Source: Rosa chinensis (taxonomy: Eukaryota > Streptophyta > Magnoliopsida > Rosales > Rosaceae). From it: 64,000 nt of DNA. The notes under the pieces are model-generated. The model ran no database searches. It saw only the letters and a list, made by a program, of their open reading frames with translations, and had not been told where the DNA came from. Both the position numbers and the translations under genes were made by a program. Shown here in pieces: positions 10,977-21,663 of this stretch; positions within the stretch are counted from its first letter, which is position 1; every line of letters begins with the position of its first letter. The stretch is from assembly GCF_002994745.2 (NCBI RefSeq), contig NC_037094.1, positions 64,264,639 through 64,328,638 of the forward strand. The letters are read 5' to 3'.

Positions 10977-13900
10977 CAGAGCCGGCCCTGGGCATAGGCT
11001 CAATAGGCACAGGCCTAAGGCCCCCAGTTTCATGGGCCCCAAAAAAAAAAGTTCCTTTTATATATATGTAAAAAAAAAAATTATCTGATACTTATTTGAT
11101 TGTTTGATCGGCATCGCCTCTAAACGACTTGTGTTCTTCGGTTCTTCTCACCTTAACAACAACGCCGCATGTCTTGAGCCGAACTGCCGTCTCCAAATCT
11201 CTCTCCTTCTCACTTTTCAGACGAAACTTGTCCAGGTAATTCCCTCTTGCTCAAATATCAGGCTCTGCTTCGACTCTTCCTCTTGTCGAGGAGGAAGAAG
11301 GAGACGAGTTCTTCTTCAATTGGGTAGAAACAAAAGGTCGAACCTGTTGTTCTTCATCCATTATTGCAGTCTTGTTTTATCTTTTGTTTCTGGGATTCTA
11401 GGGATCTAGGTGATGATAATTTTATGTTAAAGACTTAATCTTGTTCTTTAGTTCTTCTTTAATTTTGTATCTGGGGCTGTGGGTCACTGGGAGAAGGAGA
11501 CGACGAGTTCCTTAATTTGTGTTTGGGTTATTGGGTAGGACGGTAGTCAGTAGGTCGATACTCGGTAGGACTATAGGAGAGGAAGAACACGAGTCTTTGG
11601 TTCTCCTTTATTCTTTAATCCTCAAATTGATTGTTTGTGCTACCGTGCTACTGAGACTACAAAACAATGAAATAACACTATCAATTGAAAATTGTTAATA
11701 TTAGGATAATGGTCTTGTATAGTTGTATCAATTGAAAAGTGTTCTACTTTGTTGACTATCATTTGGGTTTAATATTAGGATAATATTATTGTATCATTTG
11801 TATGGCAGTAAGGTTGAATTGAAAATGGTTTTGTCGGTTTGATACATTGGTAATTGTATTAGATGGCAATATGTTTCAATTACAAATTTCATGTGTTTAT
11901 CTTTTGCAGGTTGTTATCATGGCTCCAATTAGGAAGTATCCTTCTGGGGCTAAAAAAAGAAAAGAGAAGCAAAAAAGAGATGCATTAGTCAAGCTTCAAG
12001 TTGGGTCTCTACGTAAGTACTTTAATACACATAGTGAACAACTACATGAGAATGAGACCGAGACTGAGACTGAGAATATGAATGAGAATGAGGCTGAGAA
12101 TATGAATGAGAATGAGAATATGAATGAGAATGAGACTGAGAATGATAGTGAAGAAGCAAGTCAAGGTATGAATGTCAATGAAAATGTAGAAGCAAGTCAA
12201 GGTCTGAATGCCAATGAGAATGCAAAATTTGACTTTCCATTCGATGTTGATGATCCAGGAAATTGGGATAAGACTAAACAAAATGTCAGAGACTTTTTAG
12301 TCGAAAGAGGTCCTAAAAGAGAGAATGATTTCACTTTTTCGGTTGATAACTTGGGGAGACATTTCAGTGCCACACATTATTTTCGTGTCTTACCTAATGG
12401 TGAAAAGAAGAATAGGAGGTGGTTAGTTTACTCAATTTCTTTGGACAAGGTATTCTGCTTTTGTTGTAAATTGTTCAAGCAAGACCACAACAAGACTTTA
12501 TTGGGTCAATTTGCTAATGAAGGATTGAATGATTGGAAGAATATAAGTGCAAGGCTTGCAGGCCAAGAAAGAAATAGTCATCATATCAATTGCTTTACTA
12601 GTTGGATTGAATTGGAAACAAGATTGAAAAGGAATGCAACAATTGATCAAGGTGTGGAAGAACAAATAAAGAAGGAGATAGAACATTGGAGACAAGTACT
12701 ATTGAGGATCCTAACTGTTGTGAAAAGACTTGCGAAAAATAATTTGGCATTTCGTGGGGATAATGAGAAATTGTATGAGGAGAGCAATGGGAATTTCTTA
12801 CAAGTTATTGAGATGATTGTTGAATTTGATCCAGTGATGCACCAGCATGTTCGGCGTATTTTAAAAAAAAAACTCATTATCATTACTTGAGTCACAAGAT
12901 CCAAAATGAAATGATTCAACTCCTAGCAAATGAGGTGAAAGCTTCCATTGTTGCAACAATCAAAGAAGCAAAGTACTTTTCAGTCATACTTGATTGCACT
13001 CCAGATGTAAGTCATAAGGAACAAATGTCTCTTGCTGTTCGGTGTGTTGATGTTACATCAAGCCCGATTGTGGTAAGAGAATTCTTTTTGGAATATTTAA
13101 AGGTGGCTGATACATCGGGGCTTGGACTGTTTAATGAGCTTTCAAATGCACTGAACACTCATACACTTGATATTGGTGATATACGAGGACAAGGGTATGA
13201 CAATGGATCGAACCTGAGAGGAAAACACAAAGGTGTGCAGAAGAGACTTCTTGAGGTGAATCCTAGAGCATTATATACGCCTTGTGGTTGTCAAAGTTTG
13301 AATCTTGCAATTTGTGATATGGCTAATTGTACTCCTAAAGCCGATTATTTTTTTGGAGTGGTACAACGAATATATTCGTTCTTTTCATCTTCCACAAAGA
13401 GATGGCAAGTTTTTAGGGATCATGTGGAAGGACTCTCTCTTAAACCATTGTCTGAAACACGATGGGAAAGTCGTGTTGAAAGTATAAAAGCATTTAGATT
13501 CCAAGCTCTCCAAATAAGAGATGCTTTAGCTTACTTGGCAAAACATGGTGATGATTCCAAAACAAGATCTGACGCTGAATGCATGGCAACATATGAAATG
13601 GAGAATTTTGAATTCTTGTTGGGTATGGTTATTTGGTACGATTTATTGTTTGCTATCAATATTGTCAGTAAAATTCTTCAAACTGAAGACATGCATATTG
13701 ATGTTGCCATCGAACAATTGGAAAAGCTTATTTTATTTATGCAAAAGTATAGAGAAACTGGATTTGATGAGGCCTTGATCAAAGCTAAAAACATTGCAAG
13801 TGAGATGAAAATTGAAGCCATATTCCGTGAAAGAAGAACCATTCGGAAAAAGAAGCAGTTTGATGATAGTGAAAGCGACAATGAAGAGGTGACACAATCA

Positions 13901-14695
13901 GCTTTGGAATCATTTAAGGTTGGTTACTTTCTTTATATAATTGATCAAGCTCTTTCTTCACTTCAAAGTAGGTTTGAACAATTTAAGAAATATGAAGAAG
14001 ATTTTGGATTTTTATTCAAGTTGGAGAAGTTGAAGTCTATAGATAATAAAAGTTTGATGAATTATTGTATGAATCTTGAAGATTTGTTGAAGGATGGTGT
14101 TGTTTCTGACATTAATGGGAGTGATTTATTTTCTGAGTTGTGCTACTTGAAAGGAGCTATACCAAATGAAACAAAAAGGGCAGTTGAAGTGTTGAACTAT
14201 TTGAAGCAAATGGATGGTTGTTACCCAAATGCTTGGATTGCTTACAGAATTCTGTTAACCATACCGGTTACTGTTGCCTCTGCTGAGAGAAGCTTTTCAA
14301 AATTAAAGTTGATCAAATCTTATCTTCGATCAACTATGTCACAAGAAAGACTAAATGGTTTAGCTATGTTATCTATTGAAAAAGACTGGGTTGAAAAGCT
14401 TGACTATTCAAGCTTAATTGAAACTTTTGCGGCCAAGAATGCAAGAAGGGTAATTTTTGAGTAACAAGAGTACTGATTATTATAATTTCAATACTTTTAT
14501 TTGAACTAACATAGTATTTTGTCATAGTATTTTGTTAAATGACATTGAGATTGCTATATTGTTATATTACTTTTTAATTTTATGTTGTTTAAAATTACAC
14601 AATTTTTTTTTTTATAAATATATTTAAAAGTAGGGACTAGGAGCCCCAATTTTTTTTTTTTGCCTAGAGCCCCCGAAATCCCAGGGCCGGCTCTA
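10977..14695 (+). mobile_element. hAT transposon, near-complete
   Basis: An 8-bp target duplication GGTAACCT (10969-10976 and 14696-14703) flanks the element. Terminal inverted repeats of about 15 bp (AGAGCCGGCCCTGGG) are present at both ends. Duplication size and ends are those of the hAT superfamily. The interior encodes one transposase in two frames (11919-14464). The intact ends and a single visible coding lesion point to a fairly young copy. Confidence 0.95.
11919..14464 (+). pseudogene. hAT transposase (TTF zinc finger, DUF4371, dimerisation domain), frameshifted
   Basis: Translation most likely begins at 11919, ten bases after an AG acceptor (CTTTTGCAG ends at 11909), which implies an intron in the leader. 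In order the protein has a basic N-terminus (KKRKEKQKR), a low-complexity Glu/Asn repeat stretch, a TTF-type zinc finger (VFCFCCKLF), the DUF4371/RNase H-like core with candidate acidic residues in VILDCTPD and [10 protein letters not shown], and the C-terminal hAT dimerisation region ([19 protein letters not shown]). The family is the zinc-finger MYM1-like hAT group. The frame breaks in a run of ten A residues (12863-12872) within the start of the DUF4371 region. Everything after it is open in the shifted frame up to the stop at 14464. The break may be a true mutation or a sequencing slip in the homopolymer. No host role is implied. Confidence 0.9.
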
Positions 14696-14703
14696 GGTAA
14701 CCT

Positions 14704-15467
14704 TTTCACTCTGTTCAATCATGGATGGCGCCAGGCGCCTCATCTCTTGCTCTGATCTCTTTGTGGTTCTGTATTATCCTGGAGATCGAGATAAGCTCCA
14801 CCCATCATTAACCAGAGTATTAAAAAAAAAAAAAAAAAAAAAAGGTACCAATCCGTATGGAGCCTAGCTTGATATATGCTACTGACTTTTATCATTCAAT
14901 CTTGTGATTTTTGTCTAATGATTTCGTCAGTGGTGACGTCAGATTGATTATCTTAAAGCTTTAGTTTGGTTCACATAATAATATTGATGGGAACTTATTC
15001 CTTTACTTTTTGATGAGACTTAATATCAAAAGAACGCGAGTGAACGAGTATATTCAATCCCATTATCGATTAACATACTTTTACTTAATAAATTTATAAT
15101 TCAACGGTCCATATCTTAAATAAGCCTTTAAAAATCATCTCTGTAAAAAATCAATCGAATTAGAAATCGTTTATTTATCTAATTGAATCAAACAAATTGA
15201 TGGTTTTAACAACACTTATTACTATTATGATGAACCGTCCATGTATTTCATAGAAATGAATAACCAAAAGGTCTTCAATTTGATTGGTTTTTTACAGAGC
15301 TAATCTTTGTATTACGCTATATAACATGAATGGTCGGATTAGAAAATTATAAAGTTATTATGTCTTAATCGCAAAAGAGGGTGAATATGCTCATTCACCT
15401 AAGGGGTGAACCTAAGAATTGTCCATATCATAAATAGTCACTAAACTCTGACTTATATATTTGACAA
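14704..15467. other. Intergenic, nothing recognised
   Basis: AT-rich sequence with a run of about 22 A residues at 14821-14842. No gene or element end is evident. The first bases continue the 73-bp repeat interrupted by the hAT element. Confidence 0.5.
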
Positions 15468-15730
15468 GGGATTTTGTCCACTTACCCCATTTTTAGGGAT
15501 TTTTTTCCCACTTACCCCATTAAGTTTTTTTAATTCTCTCTTACCCAATACACTCTAAGGGAGTCTTCCCTAATACCTTTTTTTTGTTTTTAATTTTTTT
15601 TTAATACCATTTTACCCTCACCCCCTTGTTACTTAGAGAGAGAGAGAAAAAAAAATAGAAGAGAGAGAAACCATGGGAGACTTCGCCGGAGCCGGTCACC
15701 GGCTGCCGGAATCAGGTCACCGGCCGCCGG

Positions 15731-15790
15731 ATTCCGGCCAACCTCGCCGGATTCCGGCCAACCTCGCCGGATTCCGGCCAACCTCGCCGG
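15731..15790. repeat. 20-bp minisatellite, three perfect copies
   Basis: The unit ATTCCGGCCAACCTCGCCGG occurs three times in a row without a mismatch. Partial copies (CCGGAATC, CCGGATTTCGG) lie on either side. Confidence 0.95.
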
Positions 15791-15815
15791 AATCCTGTCG
15801 CCGGATTTCGGTCAC

Positions 15816-16134
15816 CCAATAGACATCTATTGCCCCCCAATAGACGTCTATTGCCCCCCAATAGACGTCTATTACCCCCCCAATAGACGTCTATTGCCCC
15901 CCAATAGACGTCTATTGCCCCCTAATAGACGTCTATTACCCTCCAATAGACGACTATCAGCCATGTATTGCCCCCAATAGATGACTATCAGCTATGTATT
16001 GCCCCCAATAGACGACTATCAACCATGTATTGCCCCCCAATAGACGTCTATTAACCATGTATTGCCCTCCCAAGAGACGATTATCAGCCATGTATTGCCC
16101 CCCAATAGACGTCTATTGCCCCAATAGACGTCTT
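15816..16134. repeat. Palindromic minisatellite, about 13 units
   Basis: Units of about 21 bp are built on the perfect palindrome AATAGACGTCTATT separated by C runs (GCCCCCC). In the second half, four or five units are longer (about 31 bp) with an inserted CAGCCATGTATT-type segment. Each unit can form a 14-bp stem, and the same palindrome gives the array strand symmetry. Confidence 0.92.
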
Positions 16135-16144
16135 TGATTCTATC

Positions 16145-16292
16145 TGGTATCTACCAATCTCGGTTCAAACTTAGCATCCAACATGACATTTCTCGGCTTC
16201 AAGTTGTTATGCATAATTTGAGGCACATATGCATGAAGATACTGAAGCCCTTTAATCACCCCAACTGCAATCCGAAGCCGAAAATGCTCTAG
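16145..16292 (-). pseudogene. Receptor-like kinase catalytic-loop fragment
   Basis: On the minus strand the frame reads RIAVGVIKGLQYLHAYVP, then IMHNNLKPRNVMLDAKF, the region from kinase helix E through the catalytic loop of plant leucine-rich-repeat receptor kinases. The usual HRD is HNN, so the catalytic aspartate is absent. This was either already true of a pseudokinase parent or decayed after capture. Neither the glycine-rich loop nor the activation segment is present. It sits inside the inverted-repeat element and is not a working gene. Confidence 0.65.
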
Positions 16293-16956
16293 GCACCCAC
16301 GTCCAGAGCTGCTTTTCTCACCGGTGGTCCAACCGGAGCTTTGATCGGAGAGGTAGCTTCAAGCAGAGCTTCTTCGTCGCCTTCAGGTAGCTTCGACCGG
16401 AGCTCCACCACGTTCGCTCGACTCACATTCACCACCTGATGGTCCCGGGTCGACCCGGCCGGCAAAAACGCCTTCTGACATCCAGTTGGTTAGGGCCACC
16501 AGCAGCAGCGAATTCTTCTCAAGTCGGATCTCAGACTCTGTCCGCTCCTCGCCGCAGAAGAAAGGTTGAAAACCTATCAACCTAGCCAACTTGATGGTCC
16601 GGAGTCTCGAAATCCGGTGAAACCTTGAGGCCGATGAGTTTTAGAAGACGGCGGTTGTCGGTGCCATCAGGGCGACGAGTGGCCTTCTGGACCTTCGACA
16701 CTATCGTTGACGAAGAGTGGAGCGACGAGGAGAGAGAGAGAGAGAGGGAGAAAGCCGGCTCCGGTGTCCGGCATCTAGAGAGAGAGAGAGAGAGAGAGAT
16801 CCGCGCAGTGGTAATGGTGGCAGTGGTTGTAATTATTTAATTGAGTTGAGGGTAAAATGGTTATTTGATGTGAAATTGGGTTAGTGGGAATAAAAATCTG
16901 TTGATGGGGTAAGTGGGTTAACTTTGGCTCATTTTGGGGCTTTTGGTCAAGAACCC

Positions 16957-17480
16957 TTAAAGGAAAGCAGAAATTCTTTATATTGCTTGTTTAGGCACAC
17001 AATTCTGGTATTCACAGTGCACCTATACTGCGACTCATTATAGAGTCTAGCAATCATCAACCCACCAAGAAATTTGCCAATTACATAATCATCCTAACAC
17101 AAAGGGACATAAATCAATATTTGCCTGGGATCCCAAAGTGGGAGAATTGAAACATATAAGCACAGATTCTGACTCCAAGCAGCAGATCGGTTTATCCAAA
17201 GGCTATTAAAGATAGCCAAAGCATTGTCGTTTGTCCATATCTTAGCCGGCATTGCCAGCCCTACACCGTCGTCCGCAAAGGTTCACCGCCGATCAGATTC
17301 AGTAGTATTGTGTTCCATCCAGGATCCCAACATCCCATATCATCCTTCTCGCAAGACTCCCAACACCAGGAGAAGCAGTATCATAAGCGGCGCCCAGTCG
17401 AAACTGATCAGATTTACCTTGGTGAAGGCTTTTCTTGAGAAGAGTTGAATATGGGCACCACGACTTAGTGGGTTGGACGA
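16957..17480. other. Unrecognised stretch
   Basis: No family could be recognised. A minus-strand frame (17588-17340) is open for 82 codons and a plus-strand frame for 74, but neither shows a known motif. The GC content near 17240-17420 is higher than its surroundings, so part of an old coding or retroposed sequence is possible. Confidence 0.35.
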
Positions 17481-17779
17481 GTGAGATCGAAAAGGGCGAA
17501 TCAGAATATTAGAGCAGCATTGGCTGCGCTCATAGTGCTCATCACTAATTTGGGTGCCACTACGATTTTGGAGAACAGGAGCTCTCATATGAATTATGAT
17601 ATTAGAATTTGGTCAACTTGGATTCCCCAACTGGTCCTGCTTCTTCTTAATTACTATTGGTTTTCTTTTGGGGTGCCCTTCTCTCTCCTCCTCCTGCTTG
17701 ATCTTTTAAATCCCGGTTTTGATCCTCACTTCCTTCACTCCATCTTTAATTTGCTCTTCTCTCAACCCACTCTGCAACT

Positions 17780-18300
17780 ATGGACAATCTCCCTCCCCAT
17801 TATGACCACCCCCCAACTACCCCCACTCATCCTCCCTTTAACCCTCCTTCTAGTTTGCTAGTGCCAACTGGGGAAGGATCCAGCACTGCTCGCACTGGTC
17901 CTAGGCCCATCCCTCCTCCTGCTCCTGAGCCTAATCCTCCACCGCCACCCCAAGTACCTCAAAATATCCGTCGTGGTCCTTTTGTCATAGATATTGACAC
18001 TAACCCTTTGGATATTCGCATCCCCATCACAAGTTCACAACTCAATCCTCTCCATGGACAAATACAAGCATTTCTGTCTGGTGGCTAAGATTTTTGGTGA
18101 ATATCTTTCCCGCCAGGTTATCAAGGCAAGATGCCAGTGCAGCTGGTCTGGCATTACCGACTCTGTCCAAATAGATCCTATTGGTTATGACTGGTTTAGA
18201 GTCAACTTTTTGGAGGAAGAAGACCTGCAGTTTGTGCTAGACAACCGCCCTTGGTTTGTGACAGATCTTTGCTCTTCGTCGGTGGAACCCCCACTTTCAC
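17780..18300 (+). pseudogene. LINE ORF1 (gag-like) N-terminal fragment
   Basis: A proline-rich start (17780) leads into a segment that, after a frame change near 18040-18085, contains the DUF4283-type RNA-binding fold of plant L1-like ORF1 proteins (FLVAKIFGEYLSRQV similarity, then WFRVNFLEEEDLQFVLDNRPW). The zinc knuckle and C-terminus are absent. The fragment stops at about 18300, where sequence of the opposite orientation (ORF2) begins. Confidence 0.65.
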
Positions 18301-19800
18301 CCAGCAACCTATGCACATTAGTAGAGAAATAACAAACAGATTTATGGAAGTTAATTTGTTGACCAGAGGCAGTAGAGAATAAATCCATAACCTTCTTTAT
18401 ATTACGAGTAGCTGTACCAATAACTCTCCCAAAGATCAGACAGTCATCAGCGAAACAAGATTAGAAATACGAAAACCAAAGGGAGAAGACAAGAGACCAA
18501 CCTGAGCTTTGGCATTAATAGTGAAGTGATTGAAATGACGAATTAAGGGTTCCATGCAGATCTATAGAATGAAAATGTAGGGAGAAAGAAGATCCCCCTG
18601 ACGGATACCTCGAGTAGGTTTAAACTACCCTTGAGAGGAGCCATTAGTCAATAAAGAGAAAGAAACTGTAGAAATACAAGTCATAATGAGATTAATCCAA
18701 TGAGCATTAAAACCAAAGCGAGTTGGCAATATGTAGTCCCAACTAAGATATCATAGGCTTTTTCTAAGTCAAGTACCAATGTTAGCTTTCTTTTTATTGA
18801 AGGAAGAAAAAAGTTCATGCGCTATTAGTATATTATTAAAGATGGAACGACCAGGGGCAAAGGCACCCTGATTAGGGAAAATGCATTTGGCAAGCAAAGG
18901 TCTCAAACGCTGAACAATGATTTTAGAAATTAATTTATAAGCAACATTACATAAACTATTCGGACGAAAATGATTAACAGTTTCTGGGTTTTCATTCTTT
19001 GGAATGAGAGCAATATGAGTATGATTAATCAAAGACAAATCTGTAGCATTAGTAAAAAAGTCTGTTACTAACTGGCTTAGAGAATGTTGAACAGAAGGCC
19101 AATGCTTTTGAAAAAAAATGCAGCATGCAAACCGTCAGGTCCAGATGCTTTAAGAGGACCAATTGGGAGTAGAGCTTGATGAACTTTTTTCTAAAGTAAC
19201 CGGAGCAAGTAACAATTGATTATCATCAGAAGTAATACAGAATCGATAACTTGTAGGAAATGATCCGATGCAGTAGAAGATATAGTACCTGAAGCAGTAA
19301 AACGTTTAGCAAAGGATTTAGTAAACACAACTGCAATAGGCTCAGGTTGATCATGCCATAAGCCAATGTCATCCTTAATCTTAAGAATACGATTTTTCCT
19401 ACGATAAATGAGGGCTTGAGTTTGAAAGAAAGTAGTGTTTTTATCTCCAAGTTTTAACCAATTGGAACGAGTTTTTTGGGCCCTAAAAAATTTCCTTAGC
19501 CCGGTAAAAAGTGGAAAGCTGAGAAGTTAAAACCTGCTCTATCGCAAGAATAGGCAAGGAAGGATTGGTAGAAGTTTGGAGTTGGAGATAACAGAGTTGG
19601 TCATGTAAAGATTTCATAGAGGTAAAGATGTCACCACACACATGTTTATTCCAATGTGAAGTTAGTGCTTGGAATTGACCAACACAAGTAAGAAAATTAT
19701 GTAAAGGGGTGTCAGAATGAGGTACATGCCAAACTTTGGCAAGCAAGGAAGCAAAGGAGGGGTGCTGCATTCACGTAGCTTCAAATTTGTAATTTCGACA
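18300..19800 (-). pseudogene. LINE ORF2 fragment, inverted relative to its ORF1
   Basis: Reading leftward on the minus strand, the endonuclease-RT linker (19770-19483, with CGDIF and YRAKE-type sequence) is followed by reverse transcriptase. Motifs HIALIPKNENPE, FRPNSLCNVAYKLISKI and GAFAPGRSIFNNILIAHE lie at 19038-18769, and ASGQQINFHKSVCYFS near 18360-18310. Several frameshifts and stops interrupt it, and the endonuclease, the zinc-finger end and the 3' tail are missing. Its junction with the plus-strand ORF1 piece at about 18300 suggests an internal inversion, or two separate insertions. Confidence 0.75.
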
Positions 19801-19980
19801 AGAGGGAGTAGTAGTAGTATTAAAGGATAAACAAATGAGTCCATTATTAGACCCGTACTGTTTGGGAGTCTCAGCTGTCTCTCTAGCTCCTTCAGCACCG
19901 CCTTCCAGTTTGATCTTTTTGGGGGCGGTTGCTTTATGGGGTTTTCTTTGTAATTTTCTTTCTTATAAAAAATAAAAATA

Positions 19981-21228
19981 ATTTTTTTTTTTTTAAATAA
20001 AGAGCTAGTGCGGCTGCCCTCAAGGCTCAAAGCCTTGATTAACGAAACTGTAGAATACAAGGGGGGGATATTGAGCCTAAACTCCTTAGTACAATAAGCA
20101 TTTAGAGTATGTCCCGAAATAATATCAGGAATTTCTACATAAGACATGTATTTAAACAAGCACCAACTAGTAAAAGGTGCTCTAATGGCTACTCCATTTA
20201 CTTCAACATAGAGGTGACATAATGGAAAGATAACTCGATATGTAACTCAATTACAACGTAGCATAATTACCAATAGCCCAGCTTTCCTACTATGTTACCG
20301 CCAGAAAATAGAACCGACAACACTTAGCTTCGATCACCTTGCCACTAGGCGTTATCGACCATTTGACAAAGTAAATAACTCGCTGCCTATTTAGAGCAAA
20401 CAAGGCATTTTGAGTGCATACACAGGTACAAAGCCCGACTAGCCCTAAACAACTAATGTAGAGACTTATTGCTCGCATAAAGTGCAGTAAAACTAAATAA
20501 CATAAATAAACAATAACATAAAGTAAAATAAACCCTAGGGCAGGGCCCAAAAATTGAGCCCCAACCCAAACTGCAGACCATAACGGGTCCACATACAGTG
20601 CCCAAGCCCAAAGAAACATATTAGCAATTGGGCCATCCCCAGCCCTTCCGGCCCAAGCCAAGACATGCCTTGCGGCGCCTCCACCCCGGTCTATCCACCA
20701 CTGGCATCGGACCAAGACTACGACACCGTCGCCATCCGACCAAAGACGAGGAACGCCAACCACCGCGGTCCAAATCCTACACCATGCAACCCCTAGAAGC
20801 TTTGCCACAAGAACTGAGCCAACCATTCGGTCGCCGCCGTCAGCCAACTAGACAAAATTCGATCTAATCCATTGAACCCGGCCCGCCGACCACTGACTGC
20901 TACCAAACACAACTCCGCCTCAGCAAAGTCCCCTACCCACTCTGATCCCAGCCCCCAGCCATGAGTCAGCCGCTCCCTTCAACCAAGAGAGAAGAGGTGG
21001 TACACCCTTCAATCTTCTCCTCCAAGGCTGAGACACGCTTTCGAGACAAACTACCCGTCCGGCCGCATCCAACGTACGCCAGCTAGGCCAGAGGCTTTCG
21101 CCAACGCCGAGACGTAGCCGAACAGGCACCAACACAGCCAACGGCATCCTAGAGAGAGAGAGAGTGTGTGTGTGTGTGTGTGTGTTTTCTCTAGGGTTTC
21201 TAGAGACTAAAAAAAGAATAATGATTTA
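19981..21228 (-). mobile_element. Poly(A)-tailed retroposon, minus strand, related to 9035-10153
   Basis: On + it begins with a T run (19982-19994), so the 3' end is on the left. The sequence next to the tail (ATCAAGGCTTTGAGCC then GGGCAGC on the minus strand) and the block around 20280-20480 match the 3' half of the unit at 9035-10153 with moderate divergence. A loose direct repeat of A-rich sequence before 19981 and after about 21200 may be the target duplication but cannot be trusted. The minus-strand frame of 185 codons (20847-20290) has no recognised domain. No reverse transcriptase is present. Confidence 0.65.
21151..21185. repeat. Compound (AG)n(TG)n microsatellite
   Basis: GAGAGAG units pass directly into GTGTGTG units. 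Confidence 0.95.
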
Positions 21229-21258
21229 AAAAAAAAAAAAAAAAAAAAAACTGTTTTT

Positions 21259-21465
21259 TGTTTAAGTATATTGGTATTGAGAGAGATTGATGAGAGAAGT
21301 GTATTTCATTATAGAGAATAGGAGCCCTATATATAGGGATTACAAAGTGCATAATCTAATGTTACAAGGAATACCAATCCGTGTAGGATTGGGAAATCTA
21401 GAACCTTCTCTCCTATTCCTATTCCTAGTTTGATAAGGCACACTAAACTTGATTTTCCTTCAACA
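21259..21465 (-). repeat. Copia 3' LTR
   Basis: 207 bp, identical to 27949-28155. With the coding strand minus, this left copy is the 3' LTR. It directly follows the polypurine tract. Confidence 0.97.
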
Positions 21466-21474
21466 CTCCCCCTT
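21466..21474 (-). other. Polypurine tract of the copia element
   Basis: On the minus strand AAGGGGGAG lies immediately before the TG of the 3' LTR, the expected site for plus-strand DNA priming. Confidence 0.85.
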
Positions 21475-21663
21475 GTGCCGCTCAAACTTGGTGGTGACGC
21501 TTCATCCGTTGCCTCGTTAAAAACCTTGCCAGGTAACAAAAACCCTGTGGGACAAAAATAATCCTGGTCGAAGGACAAAAAGAGCACAACACGTCCTTCA
21601 CTCTTCGAGATTGAACATGTAGACATCATAACTCCCCCTGATGTCGATATCTCCCCCTGATTG

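Larger units (their letters stand above)
15468..16956. mobile_element. Inverted-repeat DNA element with captured sequence
   Basis: The left end (GGGATTTTGTCCACTTACCCC) resembles the inverted right end (GGGTTCTTGACCAAAAGCCCC), and both are followed by further CACTTACCCCAT repeats. The left arm (about 15468-15610) and right arm (about 16820-16956) therefore form imperfect terminal inverted repeats. I could not find a clear target duplication, so the superfamily is open, with a MULE most likely. The GC-rich interior contains two minisatellites and a receptor-kinase fragment, which is unlike the AT-rich flanks. Confidence 0.6.

Noticed and set aside
15816..16134. CRISPR-like array of repeats
   Set aside because: The units are directly adjacent variants of one palindrome with C-run linkers and no unique spacers, in a plant genome inside a transposon. 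It is a minisatellite.
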